From: Viridibacterium sp035456105 | GTDB lineage: Bacteria > Pseudomonadota > Gammaproteobacteria > Burkholderiales > Rhodocyclaceae | Length of the DNA stretch: 64,000 nucleotides | NCBI GenBank assembly: GCA_035456105.1 | Contig: DATIDV010000017.1 | Location: 558,001-622,000 of the forward strand | Reading direction: 5' to 3' | Shown: piece by piece, positions 1 to 8,611 of the stretch | How positions within the stretch are numbered: position 1 is the stretch's first letter | Layout: every line of letters starts with the position of its first letter | Position numbers and translations under genes: made by a program | The notes under the pieces: model-generated | Database searches by the model: none | The model's input: the letters and a program-made list of their open reading frames with translations, nothing else | Told to the model about the DNA's origin: nothing

Positions 1-854
1 GCGGACGACACGACGAAAACAAGCCATAGGGCCAGCGCAAGAGCCTGCAGGGTCTCCGGACCGGGAAGACCCATGAACTCGGCCCAGCGCCAGGCAATTG
101 CGCCGAGGATGTAGTAAAGCGGCGGATGGTAGTACGTCCAGCCGGCGTCCGGCCTCGGAATGGCAAGCTCGCGCGCCACGTATTGCACGTAACCGATATG
201 GCCGTCCCAGCCCACAGCATCGTGCGTGCGAACTTGCCAGGGCGTGGCGGCCCAGTATGCGCATAGCACGGTCAGTGAAAGCGCGATCAGGATGACCTGG
301 CTCGCACGCAGCCGGAATGCGCCACCAAGCCCGATCAGCAAGGGCAGAAAGCACAGACCGACCGCGGACCAGCGCCATGCGCCGAAGAGCGGCCGTAGCG
401 TCAGCCCGCCCGCTCCACCGCCCAGATTGTCGACGCCGATGACGATCGTATTCGTGCCGCGCTTCATGAAGGCACCCAGATCAATCTCGAAGCCATTCGT
501 GTAGTCGGTGAGCGATTCGGGCCGTATGCCATCAAGCGGAACCGTCTGGCCATTGACGGTGATGTAGGTGAGACGGTCGTCAGGGATGATCTGCCAGCGG
601 CTCGGCTTCAACCACTGATGCTGCGTGGTCACCGTCAGTACATTGCCCGCAGTCGTTTCCTCGAACGACCATGGCAGTTCGACCGTTCCCGAGCGGCTCG
701 GCGTCTGCGCGAACGCCGTCATCGTGGGCCAGAACAATTTCAGGGCAATGCTAACGAGCAAGGCGCTGATGAGACCCAGCACGCACAGACGCAACAGTGC
801 AGAGCGCGGCAGCAAAGCCCGGCATTTCGAAGCGCCAGCAGCGAGACGGCTCAT
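1..854 (-). CDS. ArnT/PMT-like membrane glycosyltransferase (3' part cut by window edge)
   Basis: The reverse strand is open from base 854 to the window edge (284 codons, no stop). The N-terminus has one hydrophobic segment, then an extracytoplasmic beta-rich stretch, then the start of a multi-pass membrane region. A WTYYHPPLYY motif matches WEYHQPPLYY in the protein at 3011-4840, so the two are paralogues. Family knowledge: such GT-C proteins transfer sugars from polyprenyl phosphate outside the cytoplasmic membrane. The start may be ATG at 854 or GTG at 866. It lies 13 bases after the flavoprotein gene, so it is probably in the same transcript. The substrate cannot be told. Confidence 0.75.
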   Translation of the reverse strand, partial: MSRLAAGASKCRALLPRSALLRLCVLGLISALLVSIALKLFWPTMTAFAQTPSRSGTVELPWSFEETTAGNVLTVTTQHQWLKPSRWQIIPDDRLTYITVNGQTVPLDGIRPESLTDYTNGFEIDLGAFMKRGTNTIVIGVDNLGGGAGGLTLRPLFGAWRWSAVGLCFLPLLIGLGGAFRLRASQVILIALSLTVLCAYWAATPWQVRTHDAVGWDGHIGYVQYVARELAIPRPDAGWTYYHPPLYYILGAIAWRWAEFMGLPGPETLQALALALWLVFVVSS

Positions 855-867
855 TCCTGCCGCCACC

Positions 868-2445
868 TCAGGCCTTCTTCGTCTCGTGGTATTCCTGTTC
901 GGTATTGACCGACCAGAGCGTGTCGCGCTTGGTCACCCCTTCGCGCATGCATCGTACGGCTTCGATGGCGGTCAGCATGGAGTGGTCCTGATTGTTGTAG
1001 CGGTGCTGTCCGTTACGGCCGATGCAGAACAGATTGGATATGCCATCCAGATAGGACTTGAGCGTGTCGAATTCGCCGTATGTACCGAAGTAGGCCGGGT
1101 AGGCTTTTTCGATACGGATACGACAGGTGTCGAGAATATCGGCGCGATCGAGTACATCGATCTTGACGAGTTCATCCACCGCGAAGGCGATGAAGTCCTC
1201 ATCGCTCATCTTCCAGATCTCATCCTTCTCGTCACACATGTATTCGAGACCGACCCAGGCAGTAGCCGGGTCTTTCACCATGTAGGGCGACCAGTTGTTA
1301 AATATCTGCAGGCGACACAGTTTGACGTCGCGCTCCTGGATGTAGATCCAGGTGTCAGGCACGATGTTGCCGACCGTCCTGATCTTCGTTTCGTTGCGGA
1401 TCTTGAGCTTGTTGGCGAGGATGCCGACAGTCATGAAATCGCGGTAGGGCAGATCGCAGGCAATACGCTTGATGTCCGCAGGCACCGGATCGCCGATGAG
1501 GCCTGCCACCAGATCCTTGATGGGCATGGTCGACAGGAAGAAGTCCGCATCGAAACGCGTCTGTACGCCTGCACATTCTGCCGTAACGGCAATGATGCGG
1601 CCGCCTTCAAGATGGATACCGACGACCTTGTGACTCATGTGGATTTCGCCACCCATCTGCTTCACGTCGTCAGCCACGTATTCCCATAGCTGGCCCGGAC
1701 CGAGCTTTGGATAGAAGAACTGCTCGATCAATGAAGTCTCGGTTTTCTTCTGACGCAGATCGGTGTCTTTGCCGCCGGGCAGAAATTTTTTCAGCGCCGA
1801 GAAAACCGCCTTGGACAGCGACAGGCCCTTGATGCGCTGTGCGCCCCAGGCGGCCGATATGCGACGAGGATGGGCGCCCCACACTTTCTCCGTATAGTCC
1901 TCGAAGAACATGCGGTACAGCGGCACACCGAAACGATTGACGAGGAAGTCTTCGAGCGAAGACTCGTCCTTGCGTTTGAAGATCTGCGAAGCGACGTAGC
2001 CGAGACCTGCCCCGCCCGTGCGGAAAATACCGAGATTGGTGATCGTTTCGAGTTTCAGCGAGATCGGATAGTCGAAGAACTTGCGCAGATAGAAGATGCG
2101 CGAGATGCGCTCGCGAATGAGCATTACGCGATCGACACGTTCCGGGTCCGGCCCGGTCTTCGCCCATGGCTTGGTCTTGCCCAGCACAATGTCGTCGCGC
2201 GATGGCGCAGCCTGTAGTGGCATGCGTGCAGCCCACCAGTCCATCACCACATCGCTCTTCGAGAAGAAGCGGTGTCCGCCAATGTCGATACGGTTGCCGT
2301 TGTGATTGATCGTGCAGGAAATGCCGCCGATGCGGTCCGTCGCTTCCAGGATGATCGGCCGGATATCGGACTTCTGCGACAGCAGCTCGAATGCCGCTGT
2401 GAGTCCTGCCGGACCGGCGCCGATGATGAGAGCGGTTTTACCCAT
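868..2445 (-). CDS. FAD-dependent oxidoreductase, amine-oxidase/UDP-galactopyranose-mutase-like
   Basis: 525-residue flavoprotein. The N-terminus carries a Rossmann dinucleotide-binding motif, IIGAGPAGLTAAFELL, followed by an acidic strand end (ILEATDRIGG), typical of the amine oxidase/protoporphyrinogen oxidase/UGM superfamily. The C-terminal IGRNGQHRYNNQDHSMLTA stretch is typical of the sugar-linked members found in glycan loci. I chose ATG at 2445, preceded by AGGTAA; a TTG two codons upstream is also possible. The start lies 7 bases after the GtrA gene at 2452 and the gene runs on into the membrane glycosyltransferase, so the group is an operon. A role in modifying a lipid-linked sugar is inference; the reaction is unknown. 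Confidence 0.8.
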   Translation of the reverse strand: MGKTALIIGAGPAGLTAAFELLSQKSDIRPIILEATDRIGGISCTINHNGNRIDIGGHRFFSKSDVVMDWWAARMPLQAAPSRDDIVLGKTKPWAKTGPDPERVDRVMLIRERISRIFYLRKFFDYPISLKLETITNLGIFRTGGAGLGYVASQIFKRKDESSLEDFLVNRFGVPLYRMFFEDYTEKVWGAHPRRISAAWGAQRIKGLSLSKAVFSALKKFLPGGKDTDLRQKKTETSLIEQFFYPKLGPGQLWEYVADDVKQMGGEIHMSHKVVGIHLEGGRIIAVTAECAGVQTRFDADFFLSTMPIKDLVAGLIGDPVPADIKRIACDLPYRDFMTVGILANKLKIRNETKIRTVGNIVPDTWIYIQERDVKLCRLQIFNNWSPYMVKDPATAWVGLEYMCDEKDEIWKMSDEDFIAFAVDELVKIDVLDRADILDTCRIRIEKAYPAYFGTYGEFDTLKSYLDGISNLFCIGRNGQHRYNNQDHSMLTAIEAVRCMREGVTKRDTLWSVNTEQEYHETKKA

Positions 2446-2451
2446 GACCAA

Positions 2452-2892
2452 TTACCTGAAGAAAACGAAGAGGCGGCGCAAGCCGAAATTCCAGATGAGT
2501 ACCACCGCGGCCATGACGATACGGGTAGCACGCTCGGGGCAATGCAATTGATCGACGCCTAACCACATGCCAAGTGCCGTCAGGGCCAGACCACCGATGC
2601 CGACCAGCGTAAAGACCGTTATGTCACGCAAGGACCTGGCCTGGGAGCCCCGCCAAACCCATGTCACGCATAACGCATAATTGACGATGATGCCGATGAT
2701 GAAGCCGTAGACGGTAGCGAGCTGGTAGTGAGCGCCCGACGAAAGCGTCGCCGAGAAAGTGCCGAAATCCGCGGCAAAGGCAACTCCGCCTACCGCGACA
2801 TATTTGACAAATGAAAAGCCGAGCGCGCGCAGGGCCGGCCAGTGGGTCTCGTCCCGGATAGCGCCCGCCACAACCGATCTGCCTGAATCCAT
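2452..2892 (-). CDS. GtrA-like polyprenyl-phosphate sugar flippase family protein
   Basis: 146 residues with four predicted membrane segments. It has the family-typical N-terminal phrase FVKYVAVGGVAFAADFGTF and the end motif WNFGLRRLFVFF. Family knowledge: GtrA proteins help move undecaprenyl-phosphate-linked sugars across the inner membrane for O-antigen glucosylation, teichoic acid or arabinogalactan modification. ATG at 2892 has a CGGAG Shine-Dalgarno sequence at good spacing; a GTG two codons upstream is the alternative. It precedes the FAD oxidoreductase by a few bases, which suggests co-transcription. A second GtrA gene lies at 8158-8550 next to a GT2 enzyme. Confidence 0.82.
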   Translation of the reverse strand: MDSGRSVVAGAIRDETHWPALRALGFSFVKYVAVGGVAFAADFGTFSATLSSGAHYQLATVYGFIIGIIVNYALCVTWVWRGSQARSLRDITVFTLVGIGGLALTALGMWLGVDQLHCPERATRIVMAAVVLIWNFGLRRLFVFFR

Positions 2893-3010
2893 TGCCACTC
2901 CGCGCTCACTGTATATTCGGCAACGATCTACAGCTGGATCGGGCCGCGAGCCGGCACTATACAGGCAATGATCAAACGTCCAGTTTGCAGCGCCGCAAAG
3001 CGTCGGGCGC

Positions 3011-4840
3011 TCAAAACCAGCGGAGCAGGACGATCCAGTAAAGGGTGCTTGCGGCGATTATCGGCGCCCCGAGCGCAAGCGCTGCAGCGAGAGGAAAGCG
3101 CATCGGACGGCGCCAGGTTTGTGCCACGAAATACAGCAGGCAGATCAGTGCCGGATAGATGTAGCGGAAGTCAGTATTGCAGGAGAAAGGGGTCTTGACG
3201 CGATACGCGAGCAGAAGCAGCCAGAGCCCTCCGCCAGCGAGCAGCCATGGCAGATGACGGTAGGCACTGCGGTACATGTGGCGGCGTCCGGTCACGGCAA
3301 TTTTCTGCAATAAGTAGACCGGCAGGGACAGAAGCGCGGCAAGCAGCAGGATGCCGTTGGTAATGCCCCATATGGTCATCGCCTTGCCATTGAAGAAGTA
3401 CTCGGAAGTCAGGGATGAACGCAGCAGGAAATTCCAGAAATACTGGCGACCATACTTGTCTTCCCAGGTGCTCATGAAAGGATTCTGGAGAAATGTCGCC
3501 ACATCGAAGATGAGGTAGTTCTTCGGGCTATTGCTGACGCGCAGGCCGCCATTGATCGAGTTCGATACGTTTGACAGTAACCAGTCGCTCGCCGTACCCC
3601 GCAAGTAGTAGACGATGTTGTCGCCAAGATTGATCGCGAATCCGATCGCGATGAACGAGCCCACGATGACGAAGTTGCGCACGATACGTTGGCGGGTATG
3701 CGCTTCTTTCGAATGCTGCCACCGGCGCAAGGCGTCGAGCAGCATGAGGACGCACAGCACTCCGGACATCGCCAGACCACTCGATTTGGAGATGACGGCA
3801 GCCATCATCCATATGCTGGCCAGCAGCAGATCTGCAGGGCGGCGGCGGGACCACCATCGCACGGCGTACAGGAAGGAAAGTGCGAAGAATGCGTACAACG
3901 CCGCATCGTTGCCGATGCGAATGCTGTGAATGATGCCCGCGGGCCACAGTACGAAAGCGCCACTTGCCAGAAGAAGGGGTAGGCGAGCGCCCGACAGGCC
4001 GACCCGCAGGCTGCCAAGGCCGGCGACGAGAAAAACGACCCACAGTTGCAGCGCCATCAGCTGGCCCCAGAGCTCACTGGGTGCGTTCAGCCCGGCCATC
4101 CGTTTCCCTGCAGCTGCGATCAGGTAGTACAGCGGTGGCTGATGGTATTCCCAGCCCTTGCTCGGATCCGGAAATTCATGCTTTGTGAGAATGTAATTGA
4201 TGTAATCGAGATGACCGCCCCCTTCGTACACGTCGAACGTACGCGTATGTGAGTTCGTCACCGATAGGTAGATCAGCGATACGGCGATGCTCAGACCGAG
4301 CAGTGCAAGCTGGCTCCGGCTGATGCGGATGTGTCTGCGGAGTATTGCCGCGAAGCCCATCAGCACGACGAAAGCGCCCGCCAGCGCGAGCGGATCGACG
4401 CTGCTTTCTGATTTGAAATTGAACCCGGCGGGGCCGCTTTCGTTTTTCAGGCGGAATTCCAGCTCGTTCTTTTCCCCTACGAGCAAGTCCGTGATGTCGA
4501 GCGAAAATCCGCCGTCATAGTTTCGCCGATCACCGATCGATGTGTTTTCGATGGGAAATGGTTTGCCATTTACCTGGATCGACAGCAATTCGTCATCCGG
4601 GTAAATGCGGAAGCGATGTGACGTACCTGGCACATCGGATACAGATATCCTTACTGCATAACGTCCGTGGTATTCCTGCAGCCAAGGCAGATGTTCGTTA
4701 CGTGGCGCCTGGTTGTCGAGGAGAATGGTTGCGTCGGAAATGCGTAAAGCGTGAAACGTCGCCACCCGCATGAGAGCGAAGCTCGCGAGCAGGATCAACA
4801 AGCCGGTAACAATGGCGCGGACGGGAATTCTGGGCTTCAT
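3011..4840 (-). CDS. ArnT/PMT-like (GT39-type) membrane glycosyltransferase
   Basis: 609-residue integral membrane protein. A first membrane segment (about residues 7-25) is followed by an extracytoplasmic beta-sandwich-like region (to about 150), then about ten further hydrophobic segments. The loop HLDYINYILTKHEFPDPSKG followed by EYHQPPLYYLIAA resembles the GT-C/PMT acceptor loop, with the acidic residue close to a membrane segment. I chose ATG at 4840 because the predicted signal-anchor begins right after it; the open frame upstream to 5122 has no such support. It is paralogous to the truncated gene at the window start. It probably transfers a sugar from a polyprenyl-phosphate carrier to an envelope glycan or protein. 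Confidence 0.78.
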   Translation of the reverse strand: MKPRIPVRAIVTGLLILLASFALMRVATFHALRISDATILLDNQAPRNEHLPWLQEYHGRYAVRISVSDVPGTSHRFRIYPDDELLSIQVNGKPFPIENTSIGDRRNYDGGFSLDITDLLVGEKNELEFRLKNESGPAGFNFKSESSVDPLALAGAFVVLMGFAAILRRHIRISRSQLALLGLSIAVSLIYLSVTNSHTRTFDVYEGGGHLDYINYILTKHEFPDPSKGWEYHQPPLYYLIAAAGKRMAGLNAPSELWGQLMALQLWVVFLVAGLGSLRVGLSGARLPLLLASGAFVLWPAGIIHSIRIGNDAALYAFFALSFLYAVRWWSRRRPADLLLASIWMMAAVISKSSGLAMSGVLCVLMLLDALRRWQHSKEAHTRQRIVRNFVIVGSFIAIGFAINLGDNIVYYLRGTASDWLLSNVSNSINGGLRVSNSPKNYLIFDVATFLQNPFMSTWEDKYGRQYFWNFLLRSSLTSEYFFNGKAMTIWGITNGILLLAALLSLPVYLLQKIAVTGRRHMYRSAYRHLPWLLAGGGLWLLLLAYRVKTPFSCNTDFRYIYPALICLLYFVAQTWRRPMRFPLAAALALGAPIIAASTLYWIVLLRWF

Positions 4841-5562
4841 TGGGTTTAGACGACGTCCAGAGTTGCTGACTCGGCAGCCGAAAGCTTGTTTCAGGGCTTC
4901 GCAGCATATCAAACCAGTAGCTTGCGCACGAAGTGCATCGTATCGGAGCCCCTTTTGTCCCCGGTTACATGCACGTGCTGCACTAGAACATGCTTGATGA
5001 GGCCCTCGGCCAGGTCCTGACCTGCGAGACGTACCAGTATGTTCGGCTGATCGCCCATCCCTGGCGATGACGGTATCTATGTCGCGACCACAGGAGCGTC
5101 TATCCGCAATACCCATGACCATGGGACTGCCATCACGAGCGATGCGGGCCGCACCTTGCGCTCTACATTGAGGTCGGGATGGATGCGCTCCAGCCTGTTA
5201 CGTGGCAATGCCAGCGTAAGTGACATTGCGCCAATGAACGAAATGAAAAGCTCATGTACGCCTAGCGCTCCGCGTTCTTCTGCATGCCAACGAGACGATG
5301 TGTTCGTGGTTGCGCATCAGGAACTGCGCCTGGGGGGCGCCGAGCCCATGTTGGCGTCAGGGCCGTCGACGATGACATCGGTGGCAAATCGAACTGGCAT
5401 CCAGTGGCGGTGTTGGCACAGGATGCCAATGCCTCTCTGCGAACAACGGAAATCTGCCTGCTGCCTTGACCGGAATAGGTGCGCATGTACTTGGTCAGTT
5501 GCCGGAAAAACAAAAGGTCACTGGCTTACGCCGGTGGCCCTTCGGTAGCGGTCAATGTCGAC
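4841..5562. other. 722-bp intergenic stretch, no gene recognised
   Basis: Separates the membrane glycosyltransferase from the pectate lyase, both on the minus strand. Several short open frames exist on both strands, but none shows a recognisable domain, a good ribosome-binding site or the strong third-position GC bias of the neighbours. Minus-strand frames around 4900-5250 read like a decayed coding sequence (a run near KVRPASLVMAVPW, then an in-frame stop, then ILVRLAGQDLAEGLIKHVLV), so a pseudogene remnant is possible but unproven. Confidence 0.4.
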
Positions 5563-6957
5563 TTACTTACGAGGTTTTTTCGTCGGCTTTTCCGCTTCGG
5601 TAGCCGGAGCAGCCACGAGACTGTTCAGATAGTTCTCAAGATTTGTGTAGCCGCTCTTGTCCTTCGCAGGTCTGGCGCCATCGGTAGCATCTCTAGCGTT
5701 GAGGTCGTGAGCGCGCTCCCACGCGTCGGGAATGCCGTCACCGTCTGTGTCGACGGGCGCCGTGCCATGCGGCACAGCGGGCCAGCTGCCCACTTCTTCC
5801 TGCGAGTCGATCAGCTTGCCGCCGTTTTCGGCAATCTGCGTGATGATGCGTTCGTCCACCGCGTCGCGCCAGGGGTAGTTGGCACCGACGTTGTTGAGCA
5901 CGCGCACCATCAACTCACTGGCGGGCCAGGTCGTCACCTTCGGCGCGGTAAAGGGCGCGGTCGCAAGCCTGAACTTGCCCGGCTCCTTCGACAGCTCCTT
6001 CGGCGGAGCGCCCCAGGCGATCATCTTCGTGTTGTCGGCAGTCCAGCCCGCGTTGCCGGGCACCACATTGCCCTCGATGTAGATCTGCGTGTTGTCGTCG
6101 CCCGCGGCGGTCATGACAATGGGTTCGATTTTCGAGCTGAACTTACCGGGACGCACGAGGTTGTCCACGTAGTTGATGCGGATATTGCCGTCGTTGGTGC
6201 CGGAGGCATAGTCGCCCCAGCCGCTGACGATATTGTTGCGGAAGTCGAATACGGCCGGGCCGCCGTTCTTGCCATAGTTGTCGCCAAAGCGCGGATTGCG
6301 GCCACGGTGATAGGCCCACACATTGTGATGCAGGGTGAGGCCGCCGGTAGCGCGCAGCAGGCTGCCATAGCCATGCGCGCCCTTGAGGTGCACGCTCTTG
6401 TTCAGGCTCTCGGCAATCAGGCACCACTGAATCGTGATGTTCTTGATATCGCCGGAGGGCGACAGTGCTTCGTCGGTAGACCAGCTGGCGGAGACGTGAT
6501 CGAGGATCACGTTGCGCGCGCCGTCGCGGATGTTGATAGCGTCGTCTTCAACCTTGCTGGTATTGCCCAGACGCGAGCGGATGTAACGCACGATGACTTC
6601 CTGCGCGTCAATGTGCAGCGTGTAGTCGCGCAGGGTGATGCCGCCACCGGGCGCGGTCTGGCCAGCGATGGTGATGTTGGGATTCCAGATGATCAGCGGT
6701 GACTTGAGCTGGATCGTACCGCTGACATTGAATACCACCATGCGCGGCCCTTGCGCCTCGACGGCTGCACGCAGGCTGCCCTCGCCCGAGTCGTTCAGAT
6801 TGGTGACCTTGATTACCCTGCCGCCGCGGCCGCCAATGGTCTCCGCACCAAAACCCTCGGCGCCGGGGAAGGACGGGATGGCATGCGCCAGTGGTGAGAG
6901 CAGGGCGATGGCGGTCAGAGCGACCAAAGGCTTGAGACGGGCATAGACGACAGGCAT
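5563..6957 (-). CDS. Secreted pectate lyase-like polysaccharide lyase (PL1 type)
   Basis: 464 residues. The N-terminus has a Sec signal peptide (LKPLVALTAIALLSPLAHA, cleavage probably before IPSFPGAEG). The FPGAEGFGAETIGGRGGRV start and a right-handed beta-helix with NITIAGQTAPGGGI and VILDHVSASWSTDEAL are typical of PL1 pectate lyases, which cleave polygalacturonate by beta-elimination with calcium. The tail has a calcium-binding DTDGDGIPDAWE repeat and ends in a Lys/Pro-rich stretch. ATG at 6957 follows a strong AAGGGGAG site. It sits alone inside an envelope-glycan locus, so an acidic bacterial glycan as substrate is an alternative to plant pectin. Confidence 0.85.
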   Translation of the reverse strand: MPVVYARLKPLVALTAIALLSPLAHAIPSFPGAEGFGAETIGGRGGRVIKVTNLNDSGEGSLRAAVEAQGPRMVVFNVSGTIQLKSPLIIWNPNITIAGQTAPGGGITLRDYTLHIDAQEVIVRYIRSRLGNTSKVEDDAINIRDGARNVILDHVSASWSTDEALSPSGDIKNITIQWCLIAESLNKSVHLKGAHGYGSLLRATGGLTLHHNVWAYHRGRNPRFGDNYGKNGGPAVFDFRNNIVSGWGDYASGTNDGNIRINYVDNLVRPGKFSSKIEPIVMTAAGDDNTQIYIEGNVVPGNAGWTADNTKMIAWGAPPKELSKEPGKFRLATAPFTAPKVTTWPASELMVRVLNNVGANYPWRDAVDERIITQIAENGGKLIDSQEEVGSWPAVPHGTAPVDTDGDGIPDAWERAHDLNARDATDGARPAKDKSGYTNLENYLNSLVAAPATEAEKPTKKPRK

Positions 6958-7177
6958 GTAACCACTCCCCTTTTTTGAATTGCATGGATTACCACGTTCA
7001 GCGAGGCATGAAGTGCCTTCGCTGGTGGCGCTGCGCAACGCTGGCGCATACGTCTGCCATGCAAGCATAAATGCTGCTTTTCGCTTTGGCTTGACGCAAT
7101 GCGTCATTGCGTCAGGACGGGTGGCAGCTTCTTGCGGGGCGGTGAGTGGTTGTGCTCGTCTGCTTGCAAGCAGCGCA

Positions 7178-8161
7178 TCAGCTGATGCGCGAATTCTTCC
7201 TGAAGGCCTCGCCTTCCAGGACATCGACATGAAAGCGCGGCCGATCCTTGGTTTCGCTGTAGATCTTCGCGACGTATTCGCCGATGACGCCCAGGCTCAA
7301 CAGCTGGACGCCGCCGAGGAAGTACGTCGGGATAACCGTCGAAGCCCAGCCGGGTAGCGCTTCATCCGTGAAGAGCCGCAGGAGCAGAGCCCACGCCGTC
7401 ATCGCCAGACTGGCGAGGGAGACGATCGTGCCGATGCTGGTAATCAGTCGCAGCGGATAGGTGGAGAAAGATGTGATGCCTTGCCAGGCGAAAGACAGCA
7501 TCTTCTTCAGCGGGTATTTCGATTCGCCAGCGAAGCGCTCGGCGCGATCGTATTCGACCACAGAGTTTCGATAGCCGAGCAGACGCACCATTCCGCGCAG
7601 GAAGAGATTGCTCTCGCGGTACTCCGCGAGCGAATCCAGTGCACGTCGGCTCATCAGGCGGTAGTCAGCATGGTTGAAGACGATGTCGACTTTCATCGCA
7701 GCCATAAGCTTGTAGTAGCCCTCGGCGGTGAAGCGCTTGAAGAAGGTGTCCGTATCGCGGCGCTTGCGCACACCGTAGACGATGTCATCACCGTCGCGGA
7801 AATTGCGGATCATCTGCGGAATGACTTCGAGGTCGTCCTGCAGGTCGGCGTCGACGCTGATGAGCGCATCACCCGGCGCGGTCATCAAGCCGCAGAACAG
7901 CGCGTTCTGGTGGCCACGGTTGCGGCTGAGCTTGATGCCGCAGATTTCCTTGTGTGCGGCGGAAAGCTCCTTCGTCAGAGCCCAGGTCTTGTCGCGGCTG
8001 CCATCATCGACATAGAAGACTGCGCTCTCTGGAGCGATCAAGCCCTCGTTACGCATGTGTTCGAGCAGCACGATGAGGCGCGAAGTGGTTTCGCGCAGGA
8101 CTTCTTCTTCGTTGTAACAGGGAATGACCAGCCCGATGGTTGGCGGGTTTGTTGAACTCAT
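7178..8161 (-). CDS. GT2 polyprenyl-phosphate glycosyltransferase, ArnC/GtrB-like
   Basis: 327 residues. A cytoplasmic GT-A domain begins IGLVIPCYNEEEVL and contains the DDGSRDKTW and SVDADLQDD motifs that bind nucleotide-sugar and metal. Two C-terminal membrane segments (about residues 235-260 and 270-295) follow. This matches the GtrB/ArnC/DPM1-like family, which transfers a sugar from UDP- or GDP-sugar to undecaprenyl phosphate on the inner face of the membrane. Its start codon overlaps the stop of the upstream GtrA gene (ATGA), a classic GtrA-GtrB pair. The product would feed the flippase and the ArnT-like transferases of this locus. Confidence 0.88.
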   Translation of the reverse strand: MSSTNPPTIGLVIPCYNEEEVLRETTSRLIVLLEHMRNEGLIAPESAVFYVDDGSRDKTWALTKELSAAHKEICGIKLSRNRGHQNALFCGLMTAPGDALISVDADLQDDLEVIPQMIRNFRDGDDIVYGVRKRRDTDTFFKRFTAEGYYKLMAAMKVDIVFNHADYRLMSRRALDSLAEYRESNLFLRGMVRLLGYRNSVVEYDRAERFAGESKYPLKKMLSFAWQGITSFSTYPLRLITSIGTIVSLASLAMTAWALLLRLFTDEALPGWASTVIPTYFLGGVQLLSLGVIGEYVAKIYSETKDRPRFHVDVLEGEAFRKNSRIS

Positions 8162-8550
8162 TGTTGCCTCGTGCGAAAGGTCCAGACAGCGTTGATGGCG
8201 TAGTTCCAGATGAACACCACGCCGGTTGCGCAAAGCTGCGCCAGCCAGATTGGCACGTTCAGCATCAACAGGCCGTGCAAAACGCCACTGTTGATGAGCA
8301 ATCCGGCACACAGCGTGGCGATGAAGCGTGGAATGTTCTGCTGATGACTGCCGCCTGCGCCCTTGAACGTGAAGCGCGCATTGGCCCAGTAGTTGAACGC
8401 GGCACTGATGAGGAAGCCGACATTCGATGCCAGCACGGGCTCCATCGCGAAGCCTTTGATCAAGGCCGCCATGATCAGGTACTGCAAGGCCGTGGCACCA
8501 CCACCGACCAGCAGGAAGCGCAGGAAGCTCTTGATATTGATATTGCTCAT
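8158..8550 (-). CDS. GtrA-like flippase family protein
   Basis: 130 residues with four predicted membrane spans. It starts FLRFLLVGGGATALQYLIMA and ends WNYAINAVWTFR, both family signatures. It overlaps the GT2 gene by 4 bases (ATGA), so translation of the two is likely coupled. Family knowledge: GtrA proteins are thought to flip undecaprenyl-phosphate-sugar to the periplasm for transfer to O-antigen or other glycans. It is the second GtrA homologue in 6 kb, with low similarity to the first, so the two probably serve different sugar carriers. Confidence 0.85.
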   Translation of the reverse strand: MSNINIKSFLRFLLVGGGATALQYLIMAALIKGFAMEPVLASNVGFLISAAFNYWANARFTFKGAGGSHQQNIPRFIATLCAGLLINSGVLHGLLMLNVPIWLAQLCATGVVFIWNYAINAVWTFRTRQQ

Positions 8551-8611
8551 GCTGCTCTTTGCGAGTTAGCGGTCAGGCGCCTCCTCCCGAGACGCCCGAC
8601 CGATCTGATGC

